64,000 bases of DNA, taken from assembly GCA_002471015.1 (NCBI GenBank), contig DKPB01000059.1:496-64495 (forward strand). The letters run 5' to 3'. Positions 6,965-16,092 of this stretch are shown one piece after another. The notes under the pieces were generated by a model, which did not search any database, was not told the origin of the DNA, and saw nothing but the letters and a program-made list of their open reading frames with translations. Position numbers and translations under genes: made by a program. The first letter of the stretch is position 1; the number at the start of each line of letters is the position of its first letter. This DNA is from Stenotrophomonas sp. UBA7346. GTDB taxonomy: Bacteria; Pseudomonadota; Gammaproteobacteria; Xanthomonadales; Xanthomonadaceae.

Positions 6965-9901
6965 TCAGAAGCGCTGCTGGTACTTCATGTACACCAGGCG
7001 GCCGATGTCATAGCCACCGTAGTAGGAGAAGGCCGAGTTCGGCTTGCTGTACATCACCGGGCCGTACTTCTCGAACACGTTGTTGGCACCGACCGAAACG
7101 GTAGCGTCCCACGGCAGCTTGTAGCGCACCTGCACGTCGTGGAAGGCGACCGAGCCACGTTCGTTGTAGTTGCGTGCGCCCTTGTACCAGGGCGCATAGA
7201 CGCCCGGGTCGGAACATTCTTCCGGATACAGCTTGATGCTGGGGCACTGCTCCTTGACGCCGGAGTAGTAGCGGGTGGTCCAGCTCACGCCGAAGTTCTC
7301 CAGATCCCAGCCCAGGCTCAGGTTGGAGCGGATACGGAAGCCGCTGCCAATGCCATTGGTCGGCGTGGGCACGGTCTTGCTGTCATTGGTCGAACGGTAG
7401 ATGTTTTCGCTGACGTAGGTCGTCGCCCAGCTGCTGCTGAACTTGCCATAGCTGGTATCCAGCCGGTAGCTCACATCCAGGTCATAACCTTCGGTCTGCA
7501 TGAAACCGGAGTTGCGGTTGGCGAACTTCAGCGTATTGACGATGCCGCTGTTCGGGTCACGGGTAAACCGTGCGCAACGCGAGGCGATGCCCTGCTCATA
7601 GCAGTCGATCAGGATCTGGGTGGGGCTGTCTGCAACGATGGTGTTCTCGATGCGGATCTTCCACCAGTCCAGCGACACATTGAGGTTGTTGATGAAGCTT
7701 GGGCTCCACACCAGGCCGAGCGTCTTGCTGACCGAGGTTTCCGGGGTCAGCGCCGGGTCGGAACCGGAGACGAACGGCACCGGCGTTGCATCGGTGGCCG
7801 TGGTCACCGGCGTCATGCCCTGCTTGAGCTGACGGAACGTATCGGCGTTGGCGATATCCCGCGCGCAACGCTGGCGCACTTCCTGGCTGGTCCGCGACGA
7901 GCCGAACTGGACGTCACATGGATCGCTGAACTGGGCAAACGTCTCCGAACCACCGCCGTACAGATCGTTGATGGTGGGGGCGCGGAAGCCTTCGGCCCAG
8001 GTGCCGCGCACCAGCAACTGGTCGAACGGCTTCCATTTGAAGCCGAACTTGCTGTTGAGCGTGTCACCGAAGGTGTCGTAGTCCGAATAGCGGGTAGCGG
8101 CGTTGAAACTCAGTTCGCGTGCGCCCGGCAGGTTGGCCAGCACCGGTACGTTCAGTTCCAGGTAGGCCTCGTTGACGCGGTAGTCACCGCCGGTCGGGCC
8201 GGCTGCCAGGTTGGTGGTGGCGCCGGTCTGGGCGAGCGGGTCCGGACGGTATTCGCCGGCTTCCTTGCGGCTTTCCACGCCAAAGGCAAACCCCATGTCG
8301 CCGCCCGGCAGGGTGACAACGTTGCCGGCGATGTTGGCGAAGAAGTTCTTGCTGGTGGTCTTGCCCTTGGTCAGCTCGGCCGGGAACAGCCAATCCAGCA
8401 GGGTGGCGTTGCCGGTCAGGCCGTTCGGATCAACGGTGCCGTAGGCGACCAGCGGATTCCACGGGGTGCAGTTGGCCACCGGGGCGCCGGGGGTGCCGCA
8501 TTCGACCTTGCCGGTGGCGGCGTTGTAGAACGACGGGCCTACCGCAGCCGCGACCCGACCCTTGTGCAGGTTGCCGGTGGCGACGGATTCCAGTTCGTTG
8601 CGGTTGTACTGGTAACCCACTTCCCAGTCGAAGTAGCGCTCACCCAGGTCGAACGAGCCGTCAAACGAAGCCACTGCACGGTAGGTCTTCAGTTCGCTGG
8701 TGGTGACACGCGGCACTTCCCATGCGCGGCGGTTCCAGGCGACGGCAGTCGGGTTGGCGTAGCCATGCTGGTTGCCGAAGGGATTGAAGTAGCTGTCAAC
8801 CGACATCGGGCCGACACCGGCGGTGCTGGACTGCAGGGGGTAGCCGGCAATCTGGCGGCGCGAGGTACGCTCGTTGTAGCCCAGCTCGGTCTTGAAATTG
8901 ATGCTGTCAGTGAGCTTGAAGCGGCCATCGAAGTACACCGAATCCCGCTTCAGCGGGTAGTTCACGTGCATCTGTTCGTTGGCATTGCTCACGTCACCCG
9001 TAAATGGGGTGGCATCGGTCAGGTGGTAGTTGGCCGGATTGGTCGGATCCTTGCCGCGGTCCAGGGAGTAGTTGCAGCCCTTGGCGTCCTTGCAGCCGGG
9101 GCCGCCGACCAGACCGGTGATCTGGCCGAACTGGCTGATCGTGGTCCAGTTGCTGCTGTCCGCCGGGTGGCGGTCGCTGATGCCGTAGGCGCTGAACCAG
9201 CGGTCCTTGGCCCACACTTCCTTCTCTTCGCTGTGCTCGGCAGACAGGGTCAGCGAGATGCGGTCGTTGCTCCAACCGGCGACCACGTCGAAACGATCAC
9301 GTGCGCCGTCGCCCTGGCTGTACTGGCCATGGTAGACGTTGGCGGTGACGCCGCTGACATTGGTGCGGGTGATGATGTTGATCACACCGGCCATCGCATC
9401 GGAGCCATAGATTGCCGAGGCACCGTCCTTGAGCACTTCGATGCGTTCAACCGCCGATACCGGCAGGCTGGATACGTCCTGGTAGCCGGACGTGCTGATG
9501 CCCAGGCGCTTGCCGTTGACCAGCACCAGGGTGCGCTGCGCGCCCAGGTTGCGCATGTCGATGTAAGTGCCGCCGGCGTTCTCGCCGGCGGTCAGCGCGT
9601 TGGCGCGGCTGATGGCCGGGCTGCCCATGGCGGTGACATTCTGCAGGATGTCGGCGACCGAGCTGAAGCCCTGCTGTTCGATATCGGCGCGGCTGATGGC
9701 GAACACCGGCTGGGCGGTTTCCACGTCAACCTGACGGATGCGCGAGCCGGTGATCTCGATGCGGTCCAGGGTGGTGGGCTTGCTGTCCTGCGCGAAGGCC
9801 GGCAGGGCAACCAGGCCAGCGGTGCCTGAAATCAGGGCGTAGCGTATCGCCTGCCCCAGAACGTTGGAACATGAGTGCATTTCGGGTCTCTCTCTCTTCA
9901 A
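6965..9901 (-). CDS. TonB-dependent outer-membrane receptor
   Basis: The 978-residue protein has a signal peptide ending at PAFAQ, a plug domain (LDRIEITGSRI, then DILQNVTAMGSP, RNLGAQRTLVLVNGKR and ERIEVLKDGASAIYGSDAMAG) and a long beta-barrel. It ends in an aromatic residue (KYQQRF), as outer-membrane barrels do. It belongs to the large receptors rich in Asn/Gly/Tyr that Xanthomonadaceae use for carbohydrates, peptides or other nutrients, and no ligand can be assigned. A second in-frame ATG at 9880 follows a purine-rich GAGAGAGA stretch and may be the true start. It is a single transcription unit with its own terminator. Confidence 0.92.
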   Translation of the reverse strand: MKRERPEMHSCSNVLGQAIRYALISGTAGLVALPAFAQDSKPTTLDRIEITGSRIRQVDVETAQPVFAISRADIEQQGFSSVADILQNVTAMGSPAISRANALTAGENAGGTYIDMRNLGAQRTLVLVNGKRLGISTSGYQDVSSLPVSAVERIEVLKDGASAIYGSDAMAGVINIITRTNVSGVTANVYHGQYSQGDGARDRFDVVAGWSNDRISLTLSAEHSEEKEVWAKDRWFSAYGISDRHPADSSNWTTISQFGQITGLVGGPGCKDAKGCNYSLDRGKDPTNPANYHLTDATPFTGDVSNANEQMHVNYPLKRDSVYFDGRFKLTDSINFKTELGYNERTSRRQIAGYPLQSSTAGVGPMSVDSYFNPFGNQHGYANPTAVAWNRRAWEVPRVTTSELKTYRAVASFDGSFDLGERYFDWEVGYQYNRNELESVATGNLHKGRVAAAVGPSFYNAATGKVECGTPGAPVANCTPWNPLVAYGTVDPNGLTGNATLLDWLFPAELTKGKTTSKNFFANIAGNVVTLPGGDMGFAFGVESRKEAGEYRPDPLAQTGATTNLAAGPTGGDYRVNEAYLELNVPVLANLPGARELSFNAATRYSDYDTFGDTLNSKFGFKWKPFDQLLVRGTWAEGFRAPTINDLYGGGSETFAQFSDPCDVQFGSSRTSQEVRQRCARDIANADTFRQLKQGMTPVTTATDATPVPFVSGSDPALTPETSVSKTLGLVWSPSFINNLNVSLDWWKIRIENTIVADSPTQILIDCYEQGIASRCARFTRDPNSGIVNTLKFANRNSGFMQTEGYDLDVSYRLDTSYGKFSSSWATTYVSENIYRSTNDSKTVPTPTNGIGSGFRIRSNLSLGWDLENFGVSWTTRYYSGVKEQCPSIKLYPEECSDPGVYAPWYKGARNYNERGSVAFHDVQVRYKLPWDATVSVGANNVFEKYGPVMYSKPNSAFSYYGGYDIGRLVYMKYQQRF

Positions 9902-10089
9902 CTATTTCCAAAAGAGAGGCTGTGACGAAAGGTGTGTCGCAGCCTCCAATAACCGCCCGCAAGGCAGGAGGTTGTCGGAGAGTAGCCGCTTTGTAAAAAA
10001 AATGTTTATTACGAAGGTAGTAGGTAACGCAGGTTACGTTATGCCCAAGATGGACACGCTGTAGGACGCTGCCCGCGCAGCGGTAGGAC

Positions 10090-11616
10090 TCAGGCTACGA
10101 AAGGTTTGAAGTTGATGCCCAGGCCTGCCATGCCTTCGGCCTCGCCAACCAGATCGGCGCGCAGCAGCGGCCGTGCATCGATGAAAGCCTTGGAAAGCAC
10201 CAGCGACAAGGTGTTGCCGTCCACCGACAACTCCAGCGTCGGGATCGGATCGGGCTCATGGGCGCGGTGCAGCAGCACCGCCAGGCGAAGCAGCGCGGCA
10301 GTGCGTTTGGCCGGCAGCAGCAGGCGATCCGGCAGCGCATCGAAGGCGGTCTTGGGAATGCTGCGACGGTGGGTGCGGATCAGTGCCGCCAGCATCTGCT
10401 GCTCCTGACGCGAGAAGCCGGCAATATCCGAGTGCTCGATCACATAGCTGCCGTGGGTGTGATAGCCGCTGTGCGCGATCATCAGGCCCAGTTCGTGCAG
10501 GCGAGCCGCCCAGCCGAGCATGCGCTCGTCGTCCGCATCCAGCTGCCAGGCCTGGGCAACCTGCTCGAACAGGCGGCGGGCCGTGGCTTCGACACGACCG
10601 GCCTGGGCCTCGTCGATGGCGTAACGCTGGGTCAACGCGGCGACCGACTCATCACGCGGATCGTTGTCGCTGGCCCGGCCCATGATGTCGTAGAGGATGC
10701 CCTCGCGCATCGCGGCCTTGCTGACCAGCAGTTTCTGCAGGCCCAGCGCCTGGAAGGCAGCTTCCAGCACCAGCACGCCACCGGCGATGATCGGGCGGCG
10801 CTCGTTGGACAGGGTGGGCAGGTTGATGTCGTCGATGTGCTTGGCACGCAGCAGTTCTTCGCGCAGCTGTGGCAATGCCTCGGCGGTGATGGCGCCCTTG
10901 CTGAGCTTCATCGCCGCGCAGATCTCGCTGATCGCCTTGTGGGTGCCGGACGAACCCAGTGCTTCCTGCCAGCCCAGGGCCTTGTACTTGTTGGCGAAAG
11001 GCTGGAACTCGGCGCCGATATCGGTAAGCGCATCCTTCCAGCGTTTCTTGCTCAGCTTGCCGCCCGGGAAGAAACGCCGGGTGCTGGCGATGCAGCCGGC
11101 CTGCAGGCTTTCGCGCTCCAGTGTCTGCATGCCTTCGCCGATGATGAATTCGGTTGAGCCGCCGCCGATGTCGATCACCAGCCGGTGCTGGCCGGCCTTG
11201 GGCGGCTGTGCGTGGGCGACGCCCAGGTAGATCAGGCGCGCTTCTTCACGGCCGCTGACCACTTCGATGGCGTGTCCCAGCGCGGTCTCGGCCGGCATCA
11301 GGAACGACAGCGGCGAGCGCAGCTGGCGCACGGTATTGGTGGCCAGGGCGCGCACGCGGTAGGGCGGGATGTTGCGGATGCGCTGGCCAAAGCGTGCCAG
11401 GCATTCGAGCGCGCGCTGGCGCGCCTCGGGCGACAGCCCGCCTTTGCCATCCAGGCCGTCGGCCATGCGCACGGTTTCGCGCAGGCGGTCCACCACCCGC
11501 AGCTGCCCGAGCAGGTAGCGCGCGATGACCATGTGGAAACTGTTGGAACCCAGGTCGATGGCGGCCAGCAGGTCGCCGTCCTGCAGGGGCGGTGGGGTCA
11601 TTGAGGACTGGGGCAT
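10090..11616 (-). CDS. ppx: Exopolyphosphatase
   Basis: Ppx releases orthophosphate from the ends of polyphosphate, and this family also hydrolyses pppGpp (Ppx/GppA). The N-terminal ASKHA fold shows AAIDLGSNSFHMVIA near residue 18 and the second phosphate motif VIDIGGGSTEFIIG near 150. The C-terminal half contains an HD-like helical domain (RLHELGLMIAHSGYHTHG). 508 residues is the normal length. ATG 11616 was chosen; ATG 11601 is also possible. It follows ppk1 on the same strand with 174 bases between, an association found widely in proteobacteria. Confidence 0.94.
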   Translation of the reverse strand: MPQSSMTPPPLQDGDLLAAIDLGSNSFHMVIARYLLGQLRVVDRLRETVRMADGLDGKGGLSPEARQRALECLARFGQRIRNIPPYRVRALATNTVRQLRSPLSFLMPAETALGHAIEVVSGREEARLIYLGVAHAQPPKAGQHRLVIDIGGGSTEFIIGEGMQTLERESLQAGCIASTRRFFPGGKLSKKRWKDALTDIGAEFQPFANKYKALGWQEALGSSGTHKAISEICAAMKLSKGAITAEALPQLREELLRAKHIDDINLPTLSNERRPIIAGGVLVLEAAFQALGLQKLLVSKAAMREGILYDIMGRASDNDPRDESVAALTQRYAIDEAQAGRVEATARRLFEQVAQAWQLDADDERMLGWAARLHELGLMIAHSGYHTHGSYVIEHSDIAGFSRQEQQMLAALIRTHRRSIPKTAFDALPDRLLLPAKRTAALLRLAVLLHRAHEPDPIPTLELSVDGNTLSLVLSKAFIDARPLLRADLVGEAEGMAGLGINFKPFVA

Positions 11617-11790
11617 GGCGGAATGGTAGCGGTAGTAGCGGGTGAAGAGGAGTGAGGAGTGAGAAAAAGCTGAGATCACGCTACCTGGCAGGGGGGCGGC
11701 GGCTTAGTCCGGGCCCAGGCAAGAAACTGGCGACAGCGTTCGCTGCCGTTGCTCCCTCTCGCTTCTTACTCCTCTTCACTCATTCCTGCC

Positions 11791-13875
11791 TCAAAGTCCT
11801 TCCATCAATGCCTGTTGGGCCGAATGTGGCGGCTGGCCGGGCGCAGGCTCGCACTTGAGGTAGCGGCCGTCCTCCTGCAGCTCCCAGGCGTTGAGGTTGT
11901 CGTCCAGGTAGTTCTGCAGCACCTCGCGGTAGATGCGCCGGGCCAGGTCGGTGTCCAGGATGGGGAAGCAGGTTTCCACGCGCCGCAGCAGGTTGCGCTC
12001 CAGCCAGTCGGCACTGGCGCAGTACAGCTCGGGCGCGCCGTTGTTGCCAAACCAGTAGACGCGGCTGTGCTCGAGGAAGCGCCCGACAATCGAGCGCACG
12101 CGGATGTTGTCCGACACGCCTTCCACGCCCGGGCGCAGGGTGCAGGCACCACGCACGATCAGGTCGATCTGCACGCCAGCCTGCGAGGCGGCGTACAGGG
12201 CGCGGATCACCTGGGCCTCGTTGAGCGCGTTCATCTTGGCGATGATCCGGCCGGGCTTGCCGCCCAGTGCCAGTTGGGTCTCGCGCTCGATGCGCTTGAT
12301 CAGCCCGGTGTGCAGGGTGAAGGGGGACTGCAACAGGCACTTGAGCTTCATCTTCGGTGCCAGCCCGGACAGCTGCTGGAACAGCAGGTGCACATCGTTG
12401 CCGATGTCCGGGTCGGCGGTGATCAGGCTCAGGTCGGTATACGCGCGGGCGGTGCCGCTGTGGTAATTGCCGGTGCCCAGGTGCACGTAGCGGCGCAGCT
12501 TGCGGCCCTCGCGGCGCACGATCAGCAGCATCTTGGCGTGGGTCTTGTAGCCGACCACGCCGTACACCACCTGCACGCCGGCATCCTGCAGGCGATCGGC
12601 CAGGCCCAGGTTGGCCTCCTCGTCGAAGCGTGCGCGCAGTTCGACCACCACGGTGACGTCCTTGCCGTTGCGGGCGGCCTGGATCAGCGCTTCAACAATC
12701 CCCGAGTCCTTGCCGGTGCGGTACAGGGTCTGCTTGATCGCCAGCACATTGGGGTCGATCGCCGCTTCGCGGATCAGGTCCAGCACGGTGCTGAAGGAAT
12801 CAAACGGGTGGTGCAGCAGGATGTCATTTTGCGCGGCGGTCTCGAAGATGCCCTCGGGCGACTTGAACACGCGCGGGGTCATCGGCGGGTATTTCAGGTC
12901 CGGCCGCTGCAGCAGGTCATAGACTTGGATGACGCGGTTGAGGTTGACCGGGCCGTCGATGCGATACGCCGCGTTCTCCGACAGGCCGAAGTTCTGCAGC
13001 AGGGTCTGCATGATCGGCTTGGGGCAATCGTGGGCGATCTCCAGCCGCACCGCCGGCCGGTAGCCGCGGTCGACCAGTTCATCGCGCAGCGCCAGGGCCA
13101 GGTTCTCCACTTCTTCCTCGTCCACCACCAGTTCGGAGTTGCGGGTGACGCGGAACTGGTAGGCGCCCTGCACATCCATGCCGGGGAACAGCTCATCGAC
13201 GAAGGCCGACAGCACCGCCGACAGCAGCACGAAATTCTGCGGACCGCCCAGCGATTCGGGCAGCTGGATGATGCGCGGCAGCGAGCGCGGCGCGCGCACC
13301 AGCGCCAGATGGCCGGCGCGGCCGAAGGCGTCGGTGCCCTTCAGCACGACGACGATGTTCAGCGACTTGTTGAGGATCTTCGGGAATGGATGCGATGGGT
13401 CCAGGCCCAGCGGCGACAGCACCGGCATGATCTCGTTGCGGAAGTAGGCGCGCAGCCAACGGCGCTGGCGCTGGGTCCAGGTCTTGTGCGAGAGGATGCC
13501 GACACCGGCCTCGGCCAGGGCCGGGCGCAGCACCTGGTTCCAGCAACGGTACTGCTGGTCCACCAGCTCGGCGGCGCGATCGTGGATGGCGTTGAGGATG
13601 GCCTGCGGGCTCATTCCGTCCGGGGCCGGCGGCAGGCCGAATTCCTGTGCATGGCGCACGGCCGCGGCGCGGATCTCGAAGAATTCGTCCAGGTTGGTGC
13701 AGGAGATGCACAGGAAGCGCAGCCGTTCCAGCAGCGGCACCTGCTCGTCCATCGCCTGTGCCAGCACGCGGAAGTTGAAGTCCAGCTGTGACAGTTCCCG
13801 GTTGATGTACAGCGAAGGATCGCGCAGGGGATCGTTGCTGGTGGCCGGTGCGGCGGGGGGCGGGGGAGGAGTCAT
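11791..13875 (-). CDS. ppk1: Polyphosphate kinase 1
   Basis: PPK1 makes polyphosphate reversibly from ATP via a phosphohistidine intermediate. The protein of 694 residues begins with the N-domain (NRELSQLDFNFRVL). The catalytic phospholipase-D-like domains contain the HLGTGNYHSGTA motif near residue 450, with the phosphorylated His, and a later FLEHSRVYWFGN motif. The ATG (13873-13875) overlaps the phoR stop in an ATGA arrangement, so the kinase is translationally coupled to the phosphate sensor. The order phoB-phoR-ppk1-ppx ties polyphosphate synthesis to phosphate starvation. Confidence 0.96.
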   Translation of the reverse strand: MTPPPPPAAPATSNDPLRDPSLYINRELSQLDFNFRVLAQAMDEQVPLLERLRFLCISCTNLDEFFEIRAAAVRHAQEFGLPPAPDGMSPQAILNAIHDRAAELVDQQYRCWNQVLRPALAEAGVGILSHKTWTQRQRRWLRAYFRNEIMPVLSPLGLDPSHPFPKILNKSLNIVVVLKGTDAFGRAGHLALVRAPRSLPRIIQLPESLGGPQNFVLLSAVLSAFVDELFPGMDVQGAYQFRVTRNSELVVDEEEVENLALALRDELVDRGYRPAVRLEIAHDCPKPIMQTLLQNFGLSENAAYRIDGPVNLNRVIQVYDLLQRPDLKYPPMTPRVFKSPEGIFETAAQNDILLHHPFDSFSTVLDLIREAAIDPNVLAIKQTLYRTGKDSGIVEALIQAARNGKDVTVVVELRARFDEEANLGLADRLQDAGVQVVYGVVGYKTHAKMLLIVRREGRKLRRYVHLGTGNYHSGTARAYTDLSLITADPDIGNDVHLLFQQLSGLAPKMKLKCLLQSPFTLHTGLIKRIERETQLALGGKPGRIIAKMNALNEAQVIRALYAASQAGVQIDLIVRGACTLRPGVEGVSDNIRVRSIVGRFLEHSRVYWFGNNGAPELYCASADWLERNLLRRVETCFPILDTDLARRIYREVLQNYLDDNLNAWELQEDGRYLKCEPAPGQPPHSAQQALMEGL

Positions 13876-15212
13876 GCCGAAAAGTCTTCCGTGGACAAAG
13901 GCGATGGGGAGGCGTTGCGTGGACGCACGTGCTCGGCGTCGAAGTGGCAGGCAAAGGTGCTGCCCTGGCCGACTTCGCTGCGGATTTCCAGGCGGGCCTG
14001 GTGCAGGCCCAGGATGTGCTTGACGATGGACAGGCCCAGGCCGGTGCCGCCGCTTTCGCGCGAACGGCTGCTGGACACGCGGTAGAAGCGCTCGGTCAGG
14101 CGCGGCAGGTGATTGGCCGGGATGCCATAGCCGGTATCGGTGACGGCCAGCACCGCGCCGCTGCCTTCGCGGCTGAAGGTCAGGCTGATGCGGCCGCCAG
14201 CCGGGGTGTAGCGCACGGCATTGGTCAGCAGATTGGAAAAGGCGCTGTGCAGCTCCTTGTTGGAACCGGCCAGATCCACCCCGGCCTGATCTTCGACGAG
14301 GATGGTGTGGCGGCCCTGGCTGTGTGCTTCTGCTTCGCGACGCAGCGAAGCCAGCATCGAGGTCATGGCCACGGTTTCCAGCTCGGTGTGCTGCTGCGAT
14401 TCCAGTCGCGACAGGGTCAGCAGGTCTTCGACCAGCTGCGCCATGCGCTGCGATTGCTTGCGCATCTCCGACAGCATCGGCCCGGTATCGGGGAAATCCT
14501 CCGGGTCCATCATGTCCAGGTAGCCATGCACCACGGTCAGTGGCGTGCGCAGCTCATGCGAGACGTTGGCGACGAAGTCACGGCGCACCTGTTCCAGGTG
14601 CAGCAGCTTGGTGACGTCGCGTGCGACCAGCAGCCAGTGGTGGTCGGAATAGGGGATGAGCCGCAGGTGCAGGCGGATGCCAGGGTCCACCGGCGAGTTG
14701 GCATCGAGGATGGGCTCGGCATTGCGGCCACCGGCCAGCCAGTGCGACAGCGGCAAGGGCTGCAGGCGTTCGACCAGCGCCGCGCCCATGTCGGCCGGGT
14801 GCTGCAGGCCCAGCAGGCTGGTGGCGGCTTCGTTGAACCACTGCACGCGCTGGGTGTTGCGGTCCACCACCACCACCGCATCGGGCAGCGCGGCAGCGGC
14901 GGCGCGGTAGCTGCGCAGCATCTCGATCAGGCGCCGCTTGCGCGCACGCATCTCCTGCTGATTGCGGTACAGCAGGCGGTCCAGCTCGTTCCATACACCC
15001 ACGCCGCTGGCGGTTTCCCAGCGCTGGCGGGCGGTGAGGCGCAGCAGCACCTGCCGCAGGCGCCAGTAATGCCACGCCAGGATGCCCAATGCGGCAATCG
15101 CCACGCTTAGTGCCGGGTAGCCGACCACTGCCCCGAAACCCAACGCCAGCAACAGCAACACGGCCACGGTGGCCAGCGTCTTCAACCAGGCGGATCGGAA
15201 TTTACGGGGCAT
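13872..15212 (-). CDS. phoR: Phosphate regulon sensor histidine kinase
   Basis: PhoR phosphorylates PhoB when phosphate is scarce. The 446-residue protein has two N-terminal membrane segments (residues about 10-50), a PAS domain (PDAVVVVDRNTQRVQWFNEAA), the HisKA phospho-acceptor motif FVANVSHELRTPLTVVHG near residue 220, and an HATPase domain with N, G1 (VTDTGYGIP) and G2 (GGTGLGLSIVKHI) boxes. It lies 80 bases after phoB and overlaps ppk1 by four bases. All features fit an intact enzyme. Confidence 0.96.
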   Translation of the reverse strand: MPRKFRSAWLKTLATVAVLLLLALGFGAVVGYPALSVAIAALGILAWHYWRLRQVLLRLTARQRWETASGVGVWNELDRLLYRNQQEMRARKRRLIEMLRSYRAAAAALPDAVVVVDRNTQRVQWFNEAATSLLGLQHPADMGAALVERLQPLPLSHWLAGGRNAEPILDANSPVDPGIRLHLRLIPYSDHHWLLVARDVTKLLHLEQVRRDFVANVSHELRTPLTVVHGYLDMMDPEDFPDTGPMLSEMRKQSQRMAQLVEDLLTLSRLESQQHTELETVAMTSMLASLRREAEAHSQGRHTILVEDQAGVDLAGSNKELHSAFSNLLTNAVRYTPAGGRISLTFSREGSGAVLAVTDTGYGIPANHLPRLTERFYRVSSSRSRESGGTGLGLSIVKHILGLHQARLEIRSEVGQGSTFACHFDAEHVRPRNASPSPLSTEDFSA

Positions 15213-15292
15213 TGCACTCTCGGGTATTGCAGGTGGATCCGTCGATGTGAACGCTGGTTATAGCACCAAGCGTGGCGGCGCGGCGGCCCGCT

Positions 15293-15982
15293 TCAGGTTG
15301 CCGCGGAAAAGCGATAGCCGGCGCCGCGCACGGTCTGCACCATGTTTTCCGCGCCAAACGGTTCCAGGGTCTTGCGCAGGCGGCGGATATGCACGTCGAT
15401 GGTGCGCTCCTCCACATAGACGCTGCCGCCCCAGACATGGTCCAACAGCTGCGAACGGGTATAGACGCGCTCGGGATGGGTCATGAAGAAGTGCAGCAGG
15501 CGATACTCGGTGGGGCCGATCGGCACCGGCACGTCGCCGGCAAACACGCGGTGGGCGGCGCCGTCGATGCGGATGTTGCCGACCCCGACGCTGCCATCTT
15601 CGTCGTCGTCACGGGTGCGGCGCATCACCGCGCGGATGCGGGCCAGCAGCTCGCGTGCCGAGAACGGCTTGACCACATAGTCGTCGACGCCAGCTTCCAG
15701 TCCACCCACGCGGTCGTTTTCCTCGCCACGCGCGGTGAGCATGATGATCGGCACCTCGCGGGTCAGGGCCTCCTTGCGCCAGCGCCGGGCCAGCTCCAGG
15801 CCGCTGGTGCCGGGTAGCATCCAGTCGAGCAGGATCATGTCCGGCACGCGGTCGGCAATGGCGGTCTGCGCTTCGAGCGCGTCACCGGCATGCACCGGCT
15901 CGTACTCGCCTTTGCGCAGGGCGAAGGCGACCATGTCACGGATCGCGGGTTCGTCGTCGACAATCAGGATGCGTTTCTGCAC
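15293..15982 (-). CDS. phoB: Phosphate regulon response regulator
   Basis: PhoB is an OmpR-type response regulator of 229 residues. The receiver domain contains ILIVDDEPAIRDMV, the phospho-acceptor Asp in ILLDWMLPG near residue 54, and the conserved Lys in YVVKPFSAREL. The C-terminal winged-helix DNA-binding domain ends with VRGAGYRFS. It is transcribed before phoR, and a Pho box lies 53-74 bases upstream of its start, which indicates autoregulation. Confidence 0.96.
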   Translation of the reverse strand: MQKRILIVDDEPAIRDMVAFALRKGEYEPVHAGDALEAQTAIADRVPDMILLDWMLPGTSGLELARRWRKEALTREVPIIMLTARGEENDRVGGLEAGVDDYVVKPFSARELLARIRAVMRRTRDDDEDGSVGVGNIRIDGAAHRVFAGDVPVPIGPTEYRLLHFFMTHPERVYTRSQLLDHVWGGSVYVEERTIDVHIRRLRKTLEPFGAENMVQTVRGAGYRFSAAT

Positions 15983-16034
15983 GTCGTCCTACCGTAATGC
16001 CCATCAAGCGGGGGATGCGCCCAGTAGACTACGG

Positions 16035-16056
16035 TTTGATGACGGGTTTGTGACAT
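16035..16056 (-). promoter_or_regulatory. Pho box upstream of phoB
   Basis: On the minus strand the sequence reads ATGTCAC AAAC CCGTCAT CAAA, two seven-base repeats close to CTGTCAT separated by four bases. This is the PhoB-binding layout of enteric Pho boxes. It lies 53-74 bases upstream of the phoB start codon, a sensible place for a PhoB-activated promoter. Confidence 0.65.
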
Positions 16057-16058
16057 CC

Positions 16059-16080
16059 GGCCGCCATACGGTTGGCGGCC
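16059..16080 (-). terminator. Hairpin between the M48 protease gene and phoB
   Basis: GGCCGCCA (16059-16066) pairs with TGGCGGCC (16073-16080), an 8-bp stem 13 bases beyond the protease stop. There is no T run, so termination may be partial. It separates the protease gene from the Pho box and phoB. Confidence 0.5.
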
Positions 16081-16092
16081 GTGCAGGATGGG

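Noticed and set aside
6947..9829. Plus-strand open frame of 960 codons opposite the TonB receptor
   Set aside because: Antisense shadow; the composition is Val/Gly/Ala/Arg-rich without motifs, and the receptor on minus is intact with signal peptide, plug and C-terminal aromatic residue.
11749..13791. Plus-strand open frame of 680 codons opposite ppk1
   Set aside because: Shadow of ppk1 with no recognisable domain; ppk1 has all catalytic motifs.
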